Source: Mercurialis annua | Taxonomy: Eukaryota; Streptophyta; Magnoliopsida; Malpighiales; Euphorbiaceae | Reading direction: 5' to 3' | Length of the DNA stretch: 64,000 nucleotides | Assembly (NCBI RefSeq): GCF_937616625.2 | Contig: NC_065570.1 | Location: 26,374,046 to 26,438,045 of the forward strand | Shown here: positions 25,301-36,510 of the stretch, in pieces | How positions within the stretch are numbered: the stretch's first letter is position 1 | Layout: each line of letters begins with the position of its first letter | Made by a program: the position numbers and the translations under genes | Notes under the pieces: model-generated | The model's input: the letters and a program-made list of their open reading frames with translations, nothing else | What the model was told of the DNA's origin: nothing | The model's database searches: none

Positions 25301-28300
25301 GTTTCGTGGCGTTTGTAAACATGGCTTAAATCGCTAAAAAGGTAAAACACTTCGATTTGTTTCGTAATGTTTGTAATTGTTTGGCATAATTCGCTAAAAA
25401 GATGAAACGTTTGGATTTTTTTCGTAACGTTTGTAAATGTTGGGCTTAAATCGCTAAAAAGGTGAAACCTTTGGATTTGTTTCATAACGTTTGTATGCGT
25501 TGGGCTTAAATCGCGAAAAAGGTGAAACGTTTGGTTTTGTTTCGTAACCTTTGTAAACGTTTTATTTTGTATCGTTTTAAACTTTTGGTTTTGTTTCATA
25601 ACCTTTGTAAACGTTCGGCTTAAATCGCTAAAAAGGTGAAATGTTTGGTTTTGTTTTTGTAACGTTTATAAACATTTGTCTTAATTCGGTAAAAGGGGAA
25701 ACGTTTGGATTTGTTTCGTAGCGTTTTTAAACGTTTGGCTTAAATTGCTAAAAATGTGAAACGCTTGGATTTGTCTCGTAGAGTTTGTAAACATTCGGCT
25801 TAAATCGCCAAAAAGGTGAAACACTTGGATTTGTTTCGTAACGTTTGTAAACGTTGGGCTTAAATCGCTAAAAAGGTGAAACGTTTTGTTTTGTTTCGTA
25901 ACCTTTGTAAACGTTTCGTTTCGTAACATTTTAAACGTTTGGTTTTGTTTCATAACCCTTGCAAACGTTCGGCTTCATTCGCTACAAAGGGGAAACGTTT
26001 GGTTTTGTTTTCGTAACGTTTGTAAATGTTTGGCTTAAATCGCTAAAAGGTGAAACGTTTTTATTTGTTTCATAACGTTTTTAAACCTTTGGCTTAAATT
26101 GCTAAAAATGTGAAACGCTTGGATTTGTTTCGTAGCGTTTGTAAATGTTTGTCTTTAATCGCTAAAAAGGTGAAACGCTTGGATTTGTTTCGTAATGTTT
26201 CTAAACATTTGGCTTAAATCGCTAAAACGGTGAAACGTTTGGATTTGTTTCGTAACGTTTGTAAACGTTTGGCTTAAATCGCTAAAAGGGGAAACGTTTG
26301 GATTTGTTTCGTAACGTTTTTAAACGTTTGGCTTAAATTGCTAAAAATTTGGAACGCTTGGATTTGTTTTTGTATGTTTGTAAACGTTTGTCTTAAATCG
26401 CTAAATAGGTGAAATGCTTGGATTTGTTTCGTGGCGTTTGTAAACATGGCTTAAATCGCTAAAAAGGTAAAACGCTTCGATTTGTTTCGTAATGTTTGTA
26501 ATTGTTTGGCATAATTCGCTAAAAAGATGAAACGTTTGGATTTGTTTCGTAACGTTTGTAAACGTTGGGCTTAAATCACTAAAAAGGTGAAACCTTTGGA
26601 TTTGTTTCATAACGTTTGTATGCGTTGGGCTTAAATCGCGAAAAAGGTGAAACGTTTGGTTTTGTTTCGTAACCTTTGTAAACGTTTTGTTTTGTATCGT
26701 TTTAAACTTTTGGTTTTGTTTCATAACCTTTGTAAACGTTCGGCTTAAATCGCTAAAAAGGTGAAATGTTTGGTTTTGTTTTCGTAACGTTTATAAACAT
26801 TTGTCTTAATTCGGTAAAAGGGGAAACGTTTGGATTTGTTTCGTAGCGTTTTTAAACGTTTGGCTTAAATTGCTAAAAATGTGAAACGCTTGGATTTGTC
26901 TCGTAGCGTTTGTAAACATTCGGCTTAAATCGCCAAAAAGGTGAAACGCTTGGATTTGTTTCGTAACGTTTGTAAACGTTGGGCTTAAATCGCTAAAAAG
27001 GTGAAACGTTTTGTTTTGTTTCGTAACCTTTGTAAACGTTTCGTTTCGTAACATTTTAAACGTTTGGTTTTGTTTCATAACCCTTGCAAACGTTCGGCTT
27101 CATTCGCTACAAAGGGGAAACGTTTGGTTTTGTTTTCATAACGTTTGTAAATGTTTGGCTTATTTCGCTAAAAGGTGAAACGTTTTTATTTGTTTCATAA
27201 CGTTTTTAAACCTTTGGCTTAAATTGCTAAAAATGTGAAACGCTTGGATTTGTTTCGTAGCGTTTGTAAATGTTTGTCTTTAATCGCTAAAAACGTGAAA
27301 CGCTTGGATTTGTTTCGTAATGTTTCTAAACATTTGGCTTAAATCGCTAAAACGGTGAAACGTTTGGATTTGTTTCGTAACGTTTGTAAACGTTTGGCTT
27401 AAATCGCTAAAAGGGGAAACGTTTGGATTTGTTTCGTAACGTTTTTAAACGTTTGGCTTAAATTGCTAAAAATTTGGAACGCTTGGATTTGTTTTTGTAT
27501 GTTTGTAAACGTTTGTCTTAAATCGCTAAATAGGTGAAATGCTTGGATTTGTTTCGTGGCGTTTGTAAACATGGCTTAAATCGCTAAAAAGGTAAAACAC
27601 TTCGATTTGTTTCGTAATGTTTGTAATTGTTTGGCATAATTCGCTAAAAAGATGAAACGTTTGGATTTGTTTCGTAACGTTTGTAAACGTTGGGCTTAAA
27701 TCGCTAAAAAGGTGAAACCTTTGGATTTGTTTCATAACGTTTGTATGCGTTGGGCTTAAATCGCGAAAAAGGTGAAACGTTTGGTTTTGTTTCGTAACCA
27801 TTGTAAACGTTTTGTTTTGTATCGTTTTAAACTTTTGGTTTTGTTTCATAACCTTTGTAAACGTTCGGCTTAAATCGCTAAAAAGGTGAAATGTTTGGTT
27901 TTGTTTTCGTAACGTTTATAAACATTTGTCTTAATTCGGTAAAAGGGGAAACGTTTGGATTTGTTTCGTAGCGTTTTTAAACGTTTGGCTTAAATTGCTA
28001 AAAATGTGAAACGCTTGGATTTGTCTCGTAGCGTTTGTAAACATTCGGCTTAAATCGCCAAAAAGGTGAAACGCTTGGATTTGTTTCGTAACGTTTGTAA
28101 ACGTTGGGCTTAAATCGCTAAAAAGGTGAAACGTTTTGTTTTGTTTCGTAACCTTTGTAAACGTTTCGTTTCGTAACATTTTAAACGTTTGGTTTTGTTT
28201 CATAACCCTTGCAAACGTTCGGCTTCATTCGCTACAAAGGGGAAACGTTTGGTTTTGTTTTCATAACGTTTGTAAATGTTTGGCTTATATCGCTAAAAGG

Positions 28301-28445
28301 TGAAACGTTTTTATTTGTTTCATAACGTTTTTAAACCTTTGGCTTAAATTGCTAAAAATGTGAAACGCTTGGATTTGTTTCGTAGCGTTTGTAAATGTTT
28401 GTCTTTAATCGCTAAAAACGTGAAACGCTTGGATTTGTTTCGTAA
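19304..28445 (+). repeat. 1125-bp higher-order repeat, about eight copies
   Basis: The shortened monomer reading GTAAACATGGCTTAAATCGC recurs near 19692, 20817, 21942, 23066, 24190, 25315, 26440 and 27565. The spacings are 1125, 1125, 1124, 1124, 1125, 1125 and 1125 bp. The 1124 steps come from one lost A in GCTAAAACGTG near 22730 and 23855. Each unit holds about 19 monomers, several shortened. Copies are nearly identical. Neighbours share private variants: the lost A only in two adjacent units, and TTTCTAAACATTTGG and CGTTTCGTTTCG only in the last three or so. A diverged relative of the unit sits just upstream (17170-17970). The right edge is near 28445, where the TTTCTAAACATTTGG-type monomer is replaced and the following monomer no longer has AAAACGGTG. 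This is the most recently amplified part of the window. Confidence 0.92.
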
Positions 28446-30167
28446 AGTTTGTAAACATTTGGCTTAAATCGCTAAAAAGGTGAAACGTTTGGATTTGTTT
28501 CGTAGCGTTTGTAATCGTTTGGCTTAAATCGATAAAAAGGTGAAACGTTTGGATTTGTTTCTTAAATTTTGTAAACGTTGGGCTTAAATTGCTAAAAAGG
28601 AGAAACGTTACAATTTGTTTCGTAACGTTTTTAAACGTTTGGCTTAAATCGCTAAAAAGGTGAAACGTTTGGTTTTGTTTCGTACCCTTTGCAAACGTTT
28701 TGTTTTGTAACTTTTTAAAAGTTTGGTTTTGTTTCATATCCTTTGTAAACGTTAGGCTTAACTCGCTTAAAAGGTGAAACGTTTGGTTTTGTTTTCGTAA
28801 CGTTTGTAAATGTTTGACTGAAATCGCTAAAAAGGTGAAACATTTGGATTTGTTTCGTAACGTTTGTAAACGTTGGGCTTAAATCGCTAAAAAGGTGAAA
28901 CTTTTTGTTTTGTTTCGTAACCTCTGTAAACGTTTTGTTTCGTAACGTTTTAAACGTTTGGTCTTGTTTCATAACCTTTGTAAACGTTCGGCTTAAATCG
29001 CTACAAAGGTGAAACGTTTTGTTTTGTTTTCGTAACGTTTGTAAACGTTTGGCTTAAATCACTAAAAGGTAAAATATTTTGATTTTTTCGTAACGTTTTT
29101 AAACCTTTGGCTTAAATTGCTAAAAATGTGAAACGCTTGGATTTGCTTCTTAGCGTTTGTAAATGTTTTTCTTAAATCGCTAAAAAGGTGAAACGCTTGG
29201 ATTTGTTTCGTAATGTTTGTAAACGTTTGGCTTAAATTGCTAAAAAGGTGAAACGTTTGGATTTGTTTTGTAATGTTTGTAAACGTTGGGCTTAAATCGC
29301 TAAAAATCTGAAACGTTTGGATTTGTTTCGTAACGTTTTTAAACATTTGGCTTAAATTACTAAAATGGTGAAACGCTTTGATTTGTTTCTTAGCGTTTGT
29401 AAACGTTTGGCTTAAATCGCTAAAAAGGTGATACACTTGGATTTTTTTTCGTAATGTTTGTAAACGTTTGGCTTAAATCGCTAAAAAGGTGAAACATTTG
29501 GATTTGTTTCGTAACGTTTGTAAACGTTGGGCTTAAATAGCTAAAAAGGTGAAACGTTTGGATTTGTTTCATAGCGTTTGTAAACGTTGGGCTTAAATCG
29601 CTAAAAAGGTGAAATGTTTGGTTTTGTTTCGTAACCTTTGTAATTGTTTTATTTCGTAACGTTTTAAACGTTTGGTTTTTTTCCATAACCTTTGTAAACG
29701 TTCGGCTTAAATCGCTACAAATGTGAAACGCTTGGTTTTGTTTTCGTAACGTTTGTAAACGTTTGGCTTAAATCGCTAAAAGGTGAAACGTTTTGATTTG
29801 TTTTGTAACATTTTTAAACGTTTGGCTTAAATTGCTAAAAATGTGAAACCCTTGGATTTGTTTCGTAGCGATTGTAAATGTTTGTCTTAAATCGCTAAAA
29901 AGGTGAAACGTTTGGATTTGTTTCGTAACATTTGTAAACGTTGAGCTTAAATCGCTAAAAAGGTGAAACATTTGGATTTGTTTCATAACGTTTTTAAACG
30001 TTTGGCTTAAATCGCTAAAAAGGTGAAACTTTTGGATTTCTTTTGTAACGTTTGTAAACGTTGGGCTTAAATCGCTAAAAAAGTGAAACGTTTGGTTTTG
30101 TTTCGTAACCTTTGTAAACGTTTTGTTTCGTAATGTTTTAAACGTTTGGTTTTATTTCTTAACCTTT

Positions 30168-30172
30168 GTAAA
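30168..30172. repeat. Target site duplication, left (GTAAA)
   Basis: GTAAA directly precedes the LTR terminus TGTCACGACC and recurs directly after the other terminus at 33108-33112. Removing the LTR and one GTAAA rebuilds a normal satellite stretch, CCTTTGTAAACGTTC(A)GCTT, as found for example near 13790-13812. Confidence 0.9.
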
Positions 30173-33107
30173 TGTCACGACCCAATTTCATGAATCGTGA
30201 CCGGCGCTAGGGTATGGGTATGGTCGTACCAAAACTCGTCGCAAGCCTCACGGAAATCAATCAAACACATTAACCTGCAGAAAACTGCTCGGGGGAAACC
30301 GAGACTCCAACGTAAGTCTAGCAATTTATATTACAATTCTATTATAAATAAGTTAAATGTCCAAAATGCTCGACAACATGCCTTAAATATAATATTAAAA
30401 TAATCCAGAGTAACCATGCCAATAATAAATAATCGATCAAATCGACAATCCCAAAGTGCAGTAACAAATGTAATATATAAACTAGTTATATTGCGGTCTA
30501 AGAGTTCCAAAACAAAACTAGTTTAAATAACAGAAAAACCTCCAAGGAATCAAAACAATCGGAGTGGACTAGCTTTCAAATAATAAACCTGGAAAATTTG
30601 GGAAAACAACGGGGTCAGATATACTGAGATGAGTTTGCAATACTATTTACATTTATTAAGTTTAAAACCCTTAAATCAAAACATTTTATACTAATATAAT
30701 ATGATTATGGAAAATAGTATTGAAATTATCCCAACGTAAGTATGACATAGCATACTGATAAACCCAGAGTGGAAGGGAACAAATCCTCGTCATATATATA
30801 CCAGCGTAAGCAAGACTAGTCTGTCGATTCCTAGAGTACTTACCGGTGCATACTGTCTCGATACAAGCCTATCGAGCAGCTCGTTTCAATCCAGATCCAT
30901 AATCCGTAAAAACAATTCAAATGCATTTATTATATTAAAATATGATGCGGTACTTAATAAAGCGGTAAATAGCACTACAAACTCACTGCTTGCTTATCCA
31001 CGTGAAACTTCGGCAAACAGCTAACCCTGGTTCGACTCTGGAGCACGAGTAGTCGAATAGTCTAAAAATAAATCATACGTTAAAATCGCTCCAACCCCTA
31101 ACGCTAAGAATACTAGACACCCCTTAGGACTAGCATAAATAATAAGCCAGATAAGTCACAGAGAAACACAATCTCACATAAATTATAATACCGTAAATAA
31201 ATCAAGCCTATTGAGTTCATATTTAAAATTCATCCGAAATATTAATTAAATAATATTTAGGGTAGCCGAGTTTCTTAAAACTATCAAGCTAATCCCACAT
31301 GTCGGGCGACCCAAGTCTAACCCGACCCAACCATAAAACCAGAGTTATAAACCACAGTTTATAATTTAATATTTAATAAAAATATTAATCAATATCAAAA
31401 TAGAACTCAATAGCTTGAAACCCAAGTAATTAAATATTACCGTCAAATATCTCAAATAATTAAATAACAAAATAAAGCTAAAATATAACTTTAATCCCAA
31501 AGACATTCTAAATCAAAAATCTTAAATTATCGATTAAATAATAATTAATAATAATTATTAATTTAATTTTGAAATACTCAAATATTATTTTTAGGTCCTA
31601 AATATAATATAATTGATTTGACAAACTTTCAAATTAAATAAAATCCCCAATTCTTATTTAATATAGTCAATATAAAAAAAATCACATATAAACTATAATA
31701 AAATTAATATTAATTTAAATTTTAAATAGTAATGCCCAAAGAAATTTCAAATTATAAATAATAATATTATTATTTAAATTTCTAGTTAATAAGTCAAAAT
31801 CAATTTCGCAAATTAAAATCAAAAATCAAATAAAATAGTTAAAAGATAAGTTAAGGAATCAATAGATTTAAGACACAAAATTCAGTGACTAAAACCACTA
31901 TTTAGCCAAAACAAATCATAACTAACCAATAGAAACATAACACACCATCATCTTCTTTATTTGTTCATACATAAGAAACCCAACACACACAGAGAAACGA
32001 TTTCTCAGAAACCGAAATCAAGAAACCAAACAACTAAACCTTTACTTCATTAATTAACAACTCAATCAATCACTAATAACCATATCATGATTTCAAGATC
32101 AACAAACATGAACAAAACCTTCGACATCAACTCCAAAGAACAAAGAACATCACCGAACTTAGTCGTTCCGAGAATGACGAATAATAATATGAAAACCATG
32201 GAACAAAACTCATGAAATCTTAAACAAACAACCACTCAAGAGATTATAACCAAATAAGATATCAAAATCAAATCCAAATAAGCAAAAGCAGTTGGCAGTA
32301 ACCATATAAAAAAAACAGTTAATAATAATTGAAAAACGATGAGACGGCAGAGATTGAAACAGAAAATCTACGTACCGTTTGACGGAATTCAAAAAGCAAA
32401 GTTGTAGAGGATGAGTCTACTTTCACAGGGAACAAACGGAACCGGATTCGGTATAGAGACAGCTAGGAACGAATCAAAATACGAAGGTATCGTTTAGAAC
32501 TCAAAACAGAATGTTTGAAAATGATAAATCGGCGGCGACTATAACGGAAAAGATAACGTACCGTTTCACGAAAACGAAGCTCGGTCTCGAAGATTAATGA
32601 GTCTACTATCGCTGGAAGGAAGCGGAACTTATTTCGGTTCTGAAACTCATGTGGAATTTGATTTAGAACGGAAGTATCAAAATTGAATAAAACATAATTC
32701 GTGATGAAATGAACCTACTGACAGAGATGTATTCTTGATGAAGTTTAGAGGTAAGGAATACATATACGGCTAGGGTTTATGACAATCTCAACGAATAAAT
32801 AGAATTTAGATCGTGAAGATAGTTGTTAAAGATTTTGGGGCCGAGATACACGGGAGAAGCCAAAATTTCAGAAGTCTCGAACGAGACTTGTAGGTCTTGT
32901 TTGAGATTGACTTGAATCAGGTCTCGTTTGAGACCTTTGGTTCAAACGAGACCTGGTTCAACCAAGATTGGTTGAACCACACCCAAACCGGACTTAAATC
33001 AAAAAAAACTTCGAATTAGACCACAAAACGAATTTCAAATACATAAACGACTCAAATAATTTCTGAAACTCGCAAATTAAATTTTAAAATTTTACGAGGT
33101 TATTACA
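30173..33107 (-). mobile_element. Solo LTR of a Ty3/gypsy-type retrotransposon (2935 bp)
   Basis: The element begins TGTCACGACCC and ends GGTTATTACA, so on the minus strand it runs TGTAATAACC...GGGTCGTGACA, with TG...CA ends. It is flanked by a perfect 5-bp duplication (GTAAA). The minus orientation is taken from the related LTR at 45137-47968, whose primer binding site and 3'-end remnant show its direction. The first ~150 bp of the two (+ strand) align well: both have ACCGGCGCTA, GGTCGTACCAAAAC and GCTCGGGGG. No internal retroelement sequence borders it; satellite follows on both sides, so it is a solo LTR left by LTR-LTR recombination. It holds a cluster of inverted repeats at 32872-32978 in the presumed U3. 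Small open frames inside it (for example 30197-30403) are not genes. Assignment to gypsy is inferred from the termini and the relative. Confidence 0.9.
32872..32978 (-). promoter_or_regulatory. Cluster of perfect inverted repeats in LTR U3
   Basis: Three perfect dyads lie within 107 bp. AAGTCTCG and its complement CGAGACTT are separated by two bases (32872-32889). GGTCTCGTTTG at 32920-32930 pairs with CAAACGAGACC at 32943-32953. GGTTCAACCAA pairs with TTGGTTGAACC with a two-base spacer (32955-32978). GGTCTC/GAGACC half-sites recur across the region. On the minus strand they lie about 130-235 bp inside the LTR start, where U3 enhancer elements are expected. Binding of a regulator, or hairpin formation, is inference. 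Confidence 0.5.
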
Positions 33108-33112
33108 GTAAA
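33108..33112. repeat. Target site duplication, right (GTAAA)
   Basis: This is the second copy of the 5-bp duplication flanking the solo LTR. It is followed at once by CGTTCAGCTTAAATCGC, the continuation of the interrupted satellite monomer. Confidence 0.9.
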
Positions 33113-35600
33113 CGTTCAGCTTAAATCGCTAAAAAGGTAAAACGTTTGGATTTGTTTCATAACATTTGTATACGTTTGGCTTAAATTGCTAAAAAGTTGA
33201 AACATTTGGATTTGTTTCGTAACGTTTGTAAACATTTGGCTTAAATTGCTACAAAGGTGAAACGCTTGGATTTGTTTCGTAGCATTTGTAAACGTTTTGC
33301 TTAAATTGCTAACACGTTTGGATTTGTTTCGTAACTTTTGTAAACGTTTGGCTTAAATCGCTGAAAAGGTGAAACGTTTGGATTTGTTTAGTATATTTTG
33401 TAAACGTTCTGCTTAAATTGCTAACAACGTGAAACTCTTGAATTTGTTTCGTAACGTTTGTAAACGTTTGGCTTTGTTTCGTAACGTTTGGATTTTTTTT
33501 GTAAGGCTTATAAACGTTCGGCTTAAATTGCTAAAAATGTGAAATTTTTTGATTGGTTTCGTAACGTTTGGCTTAAATCGCTAAAACAATGAAACGTTTG
33601 GATTTGTTTCGTAATGTTTGTAAACGTTTGGCTTATATCGTTAAAAAGGGGAAACGTTTGAATTTGTTTCGTAACATTTATAAACGTTTGGCTGAAATCC
33701 CAAAAAAGGGGAAACGTTTGGATATTTTTTGTAACGTTTTAAACGTTTGGATTGGTTTCGTACATTTATACGTTTGGCTTAAGTCGCTAAAAATGTGTAA
33801 CATTTAGATTTGTTTCATATCATTTGTAAACTTTTGGCTTAAATCGCTAAAAAGATGAAACGTTTGGATTTGTATCGTAATGTTTTAAACGTTTGGATTG
33901 GTTTTGTAACGTTTTAAACATTTGGCTTAAATTGATATAAAGGGGAAACGTTTGGATTTATTTCGTAAAGTTTGTTAATGTTTGGCTTAAATCGCTAAAA
34001 AGGTGAAACGTTTGGATTTGTTTCGTAATGTTTTAAACTTTTGGATTGGTTTTGTAACGTTTAAAGTTTTTCTTAAATCTCAAAAAAAAGGTGAAACGTT
34101 TGAATTTGTTCTATAACGTTTGTAAACGTTTGGCTTAAATCGCTAAAAATGAGAAACGTTTAGATTTGTTTCGTAACGTTTTAAACGTTTGGCTTAAATC
34201 ACAAAAAAGGCGAAACATTTGGATTTGTTTCGTAACGTTTGTAAATGTTTGTCTTATATCGCTGAAAAGGGGAAACGTTTGAATTTGTTTCGTAACGTTT
34301 ATAAACATTTGGCTGAAATCCATTAAAAGGGGAAAAGTTTGGATTTGTTTTGTAACGTATTAAACATTTGGATTAGTTTCGTAACGTTATAAACGTTTGT
34401 CTAAAGTCGCTAAAAATGTGAAACATTTGTATTTGTTTCGTAATGTTTGTAAACGTTTGGCTTAAATTGCTAAAAAGGTGAAATGTTTGGATTTGTTTCG
34501 TAACGTTTTAAACATTTGCATTGGTTTTGTAACATTTTAAACATTTGGCTTAAATTGATATAAAGGTGAAATATTTGGATTTGTTGCGTAACGTTTGTAA
34601 AAGTTTGGCATAAATCGCTAAAAAGGTGAAAAGTTTATATTTGTTCTTCAACGTTTGTAAATGTTTGGCTTAAATTGCTAAAAAGGTGGAACGTTTGGAT
34701 TTGTTTCGTAATGTTTTAACGTTTGGGTTAAATAGCTAAAAAAGTGAAACGCTTGGATTTATTTCGTTACATTTGTTAATGTTTGACTTGTATCGCTAAA
34801 AAGGGGAAACATTTTGTAAACGTTTGGCTTAATTCGCTATAAAGGTGGAACGTTGTGTTTTATTTCATATCGTTTGGAACGTTTGGCTTAAGTTGCTAAA
34901 AAGGTGAAACGTTTGGATTTGGTTCGTAACGTTTGTAAATGTTTGGCTTATAATGCTAAAAAGGAGAAACGTTTGAATTTGTTTTGTAACGTTTCTAAAC
35001 GTTTGGCTGAAATCCCTAAAAAAGGTGAAACGTTTGGATTTTTTTGGTAACGTCTTAAATGTTTGGATTGATTTCGTAACGTTTTAAACGTTTGACTTAA
35101 GTCGCTAAAAATGTGAAACATTTGGATTTGTTTCGTAATATTTGTAAACATTTGGCTTAAATCGCTAAAAAGTTGAAACGTTTGTATTTGTTTCGTAACG
35201 TTTAGATTAGTTTCGTAACGTTTTAATCATTTGGCTTAAATTGATAGAAAGGTAAAACGTTTGAATTTGTTTCATAACGTTTGTAAACGTTTCCCATAAA
35301 TCGCTAAAAAGGTGAAACGTTTGTACTTGTTTCGTAACGTTTTAAACGTTTTTGGTAACGTTTTAAAGCTTTGGCTTAAATTGCAAAAAAAGGTAAAACT
35401 TTTGGATTTGTTCAGTAACGTTTGTAAACGTTTAATTTAAATCGCTAAAAAGGTGGAACGTTTGTATTTATTTCGTAACGTTTCAAATGTTTGGCTTAAA
35501 TCGCTAAAAAGGGGAAACGTTTGGATTTTTTTCGTAACGTTTGTAAACGTTTTGCGTAAATCGCTAAAAATGGGGAACGTTTGGATTTGTATCTTAACAT
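33108..35600 (+). repeat. Satellite block B1, diverged 60-bp array
   Basis: This is the same satellite family and sense as block A, but more diverged. Short monomers that end in CGTAACGTTTTAAACG, often followed by TTTGGATTGGTTTCG, alternate irregularly with full ones. I see no HOR with near-identical copies. The left edge continues the monomer split by the solo LTR. The right edge breaks inside a monomer (TTTGTATCTTAACAT) where the next LTR starts. Open frames at 34135-34323, 34948-35151 and 35437-35625 are by-products of the repeat. Confidence 0.95.
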
Positions 35601-35917
35601 TGAGTTTACGAAAGATCAATTTCATATAGATACTGGCATATCTCGAAAATTAATCTAAGATGAAAAACAAGTACAAATGAGGGACTAATTGTAAGAGTTA
35701 TAATTTAGTAGGAACCTAACTGTACTATGTCTAAGTTAATTAGGGACTAATTTATAAGAGTTATAAATTAGTAGCAACCTAATTATATTTTAACCAAGTT
35801 TTATGATTAGAAGGCTTAAGTAATTAATTAGTGTAATTAATGATACTTAAAACATTAATCATAAGTTAGTGGAATGATGATGTCATGGTGATGATGAGAT
35901 AAGGTCATGTCATATAT

Positions 35918-35940
35918 GTGATGTCATATGATGACATCAC
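35918..35940. promoter_or_regulatory. Perfect dyad with TGATGTCA half-sites in LTR
   Basis: The arm GTGATGTCAT and its complement ATGACATCAC flank a three-base spacer. Further TGATGTCA and GTGTCA words lie close by, between 35876 and 36000, just upstream of the TATA box at 36046. TGACGTCA-like dyads are typical bZIP targets in plants; that this one is bound is inference. Confidence 0.4.
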
Positions 35941-36045
35941 CTATATGATGTCACCACATGAAAGGTGTCATGTGGTGGCAACACCTTTGCTTGGTGTGTG
36001 ACACCTAGCATGCAAGGTGTTGCATTCTTAAGACATGCTCTAACC

Positions 36046-36053
36046 TATAAATA
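36046..36053 (+). promoter_or_regulatory. TATA box of the 910-bp LTR
   Basis: TATAAATA lies in the context CCTATAAATAGAG. The start of transcription would fall about 30 bp downstream, in a CA-rich tract. This sets the strand of the LTR as plus. Confidence 0.6.
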
Positions 36054-36510
36054 GAGCTTGTCCTTGCTCATTTCAAAACACCACCCAACACAGATCTCAC
36101 TACAAAGTTTTAGAGAGAGAAAGTACTTGAAGGAGTTGAAGTAGTCATTAATCACGAGAAAAACTTGGCGACGTTTTTCATACATCCGAACAAGGACGTA
36201 ATCGCGGGGAGAGTTTGAGCTTACGGCTCCTCGGCAAGAGGAACTCTTGCGGATTACTTCAAGGCGAGGATTCAATCGGACGCATACTCGTGTGGACGAG
36301 CTTGAGGTCGCCGTACTTTTTGGACTACAAGAATCGTTGGATAATCCACACAGGTATTCTTCTTATGATTCCTAGATGCATGCTTTAATTACTAAATGAT
36401 ACGACGATCCATTTGTTTTTTATATGATCAACTTTAGGATTCAGATTGTTGGAATTTCGATTTTGTGTTGAAATATACGATCTAGACCCGGGCCTCCCGC
36501 TGCGCCGACA

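Larger units (their letters stand above)
1..30172 (+). repeat. Satellite block A, 60-bp monomer, forward sense
   Basis: This is an uninterrupted tandem array of a roughly 60-bp AT-rich monomer; the segment 17161-17220 differs from my read consensus at one base. Recurrent landmarks are GCTAAAAAGGTGAAACG, TTTGGATTTGTTTCGTAACG and AAACGTTTGGCTTAAATCG. Each monomer carries the palindrome AAACGTTT twice, 30 bp apart, and the inverted repeat AACGTTT-GT-AAACGTT. Full-length monomers are mixed with shortened ones of about 30-40 bp, for example the variant reading TTGTTTCATAACCTTTGTAA near 257-300, 975-1010 and many later places. Several higher-order repeats are listed separately. The array runs off the left edge of the window and ends at the target duplication of the solo LTR at 30173. 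The family is not one I recognise by name. Its role is likely heterochromatic, possibly centromeric; that is inference. Confidence 0.97.
35601..36510 (+). mobile_element. Probable solo LTR, about 910 bp, Copia-like end
   Basis: This non-satellite island begins TGAGTTTACG and ends CCGCTGCGCCGACA, giving TG...CA termini. A strong TATA box followed by a C- and A-rich leader (from about 36075) supports LTR structure and + orientation. The CCGCTGCG near the 3' end is a feature I know from many plant Copia LTRs, and the LTR at 42648-44199 has it too. There is no clear target duplication: the left flank ends AACAT and the right starts CGTTT, and about nine bases of the host monomer are missing. The true start could be a few bases left, or the 5' end could be trimmed. 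The minus-strand frame at 36045-36275 shows no known domain. Confidence 0.65.

Noticed and set aside
832..29986. Dozens of minus-strand open frames of 60-155 residues with FHLFSDLSQTF-type repeats
   Set aside because: They follow from a 60-bp monomer (20 codons) with one stop-free frame. They start and stop at random monomer variants and copy the HOR periods.
30197..30403. 68-residue plus frame in the solo LTR
   Set aside because: It lies on the strand opposite to the element, inside an LTR, with no known domain.
36045..36275. 76-residue minus frame in the 910-bp LTR
   Set aside because: It is antisense to the LTR transcript, starting in the leader, with no recognised family.
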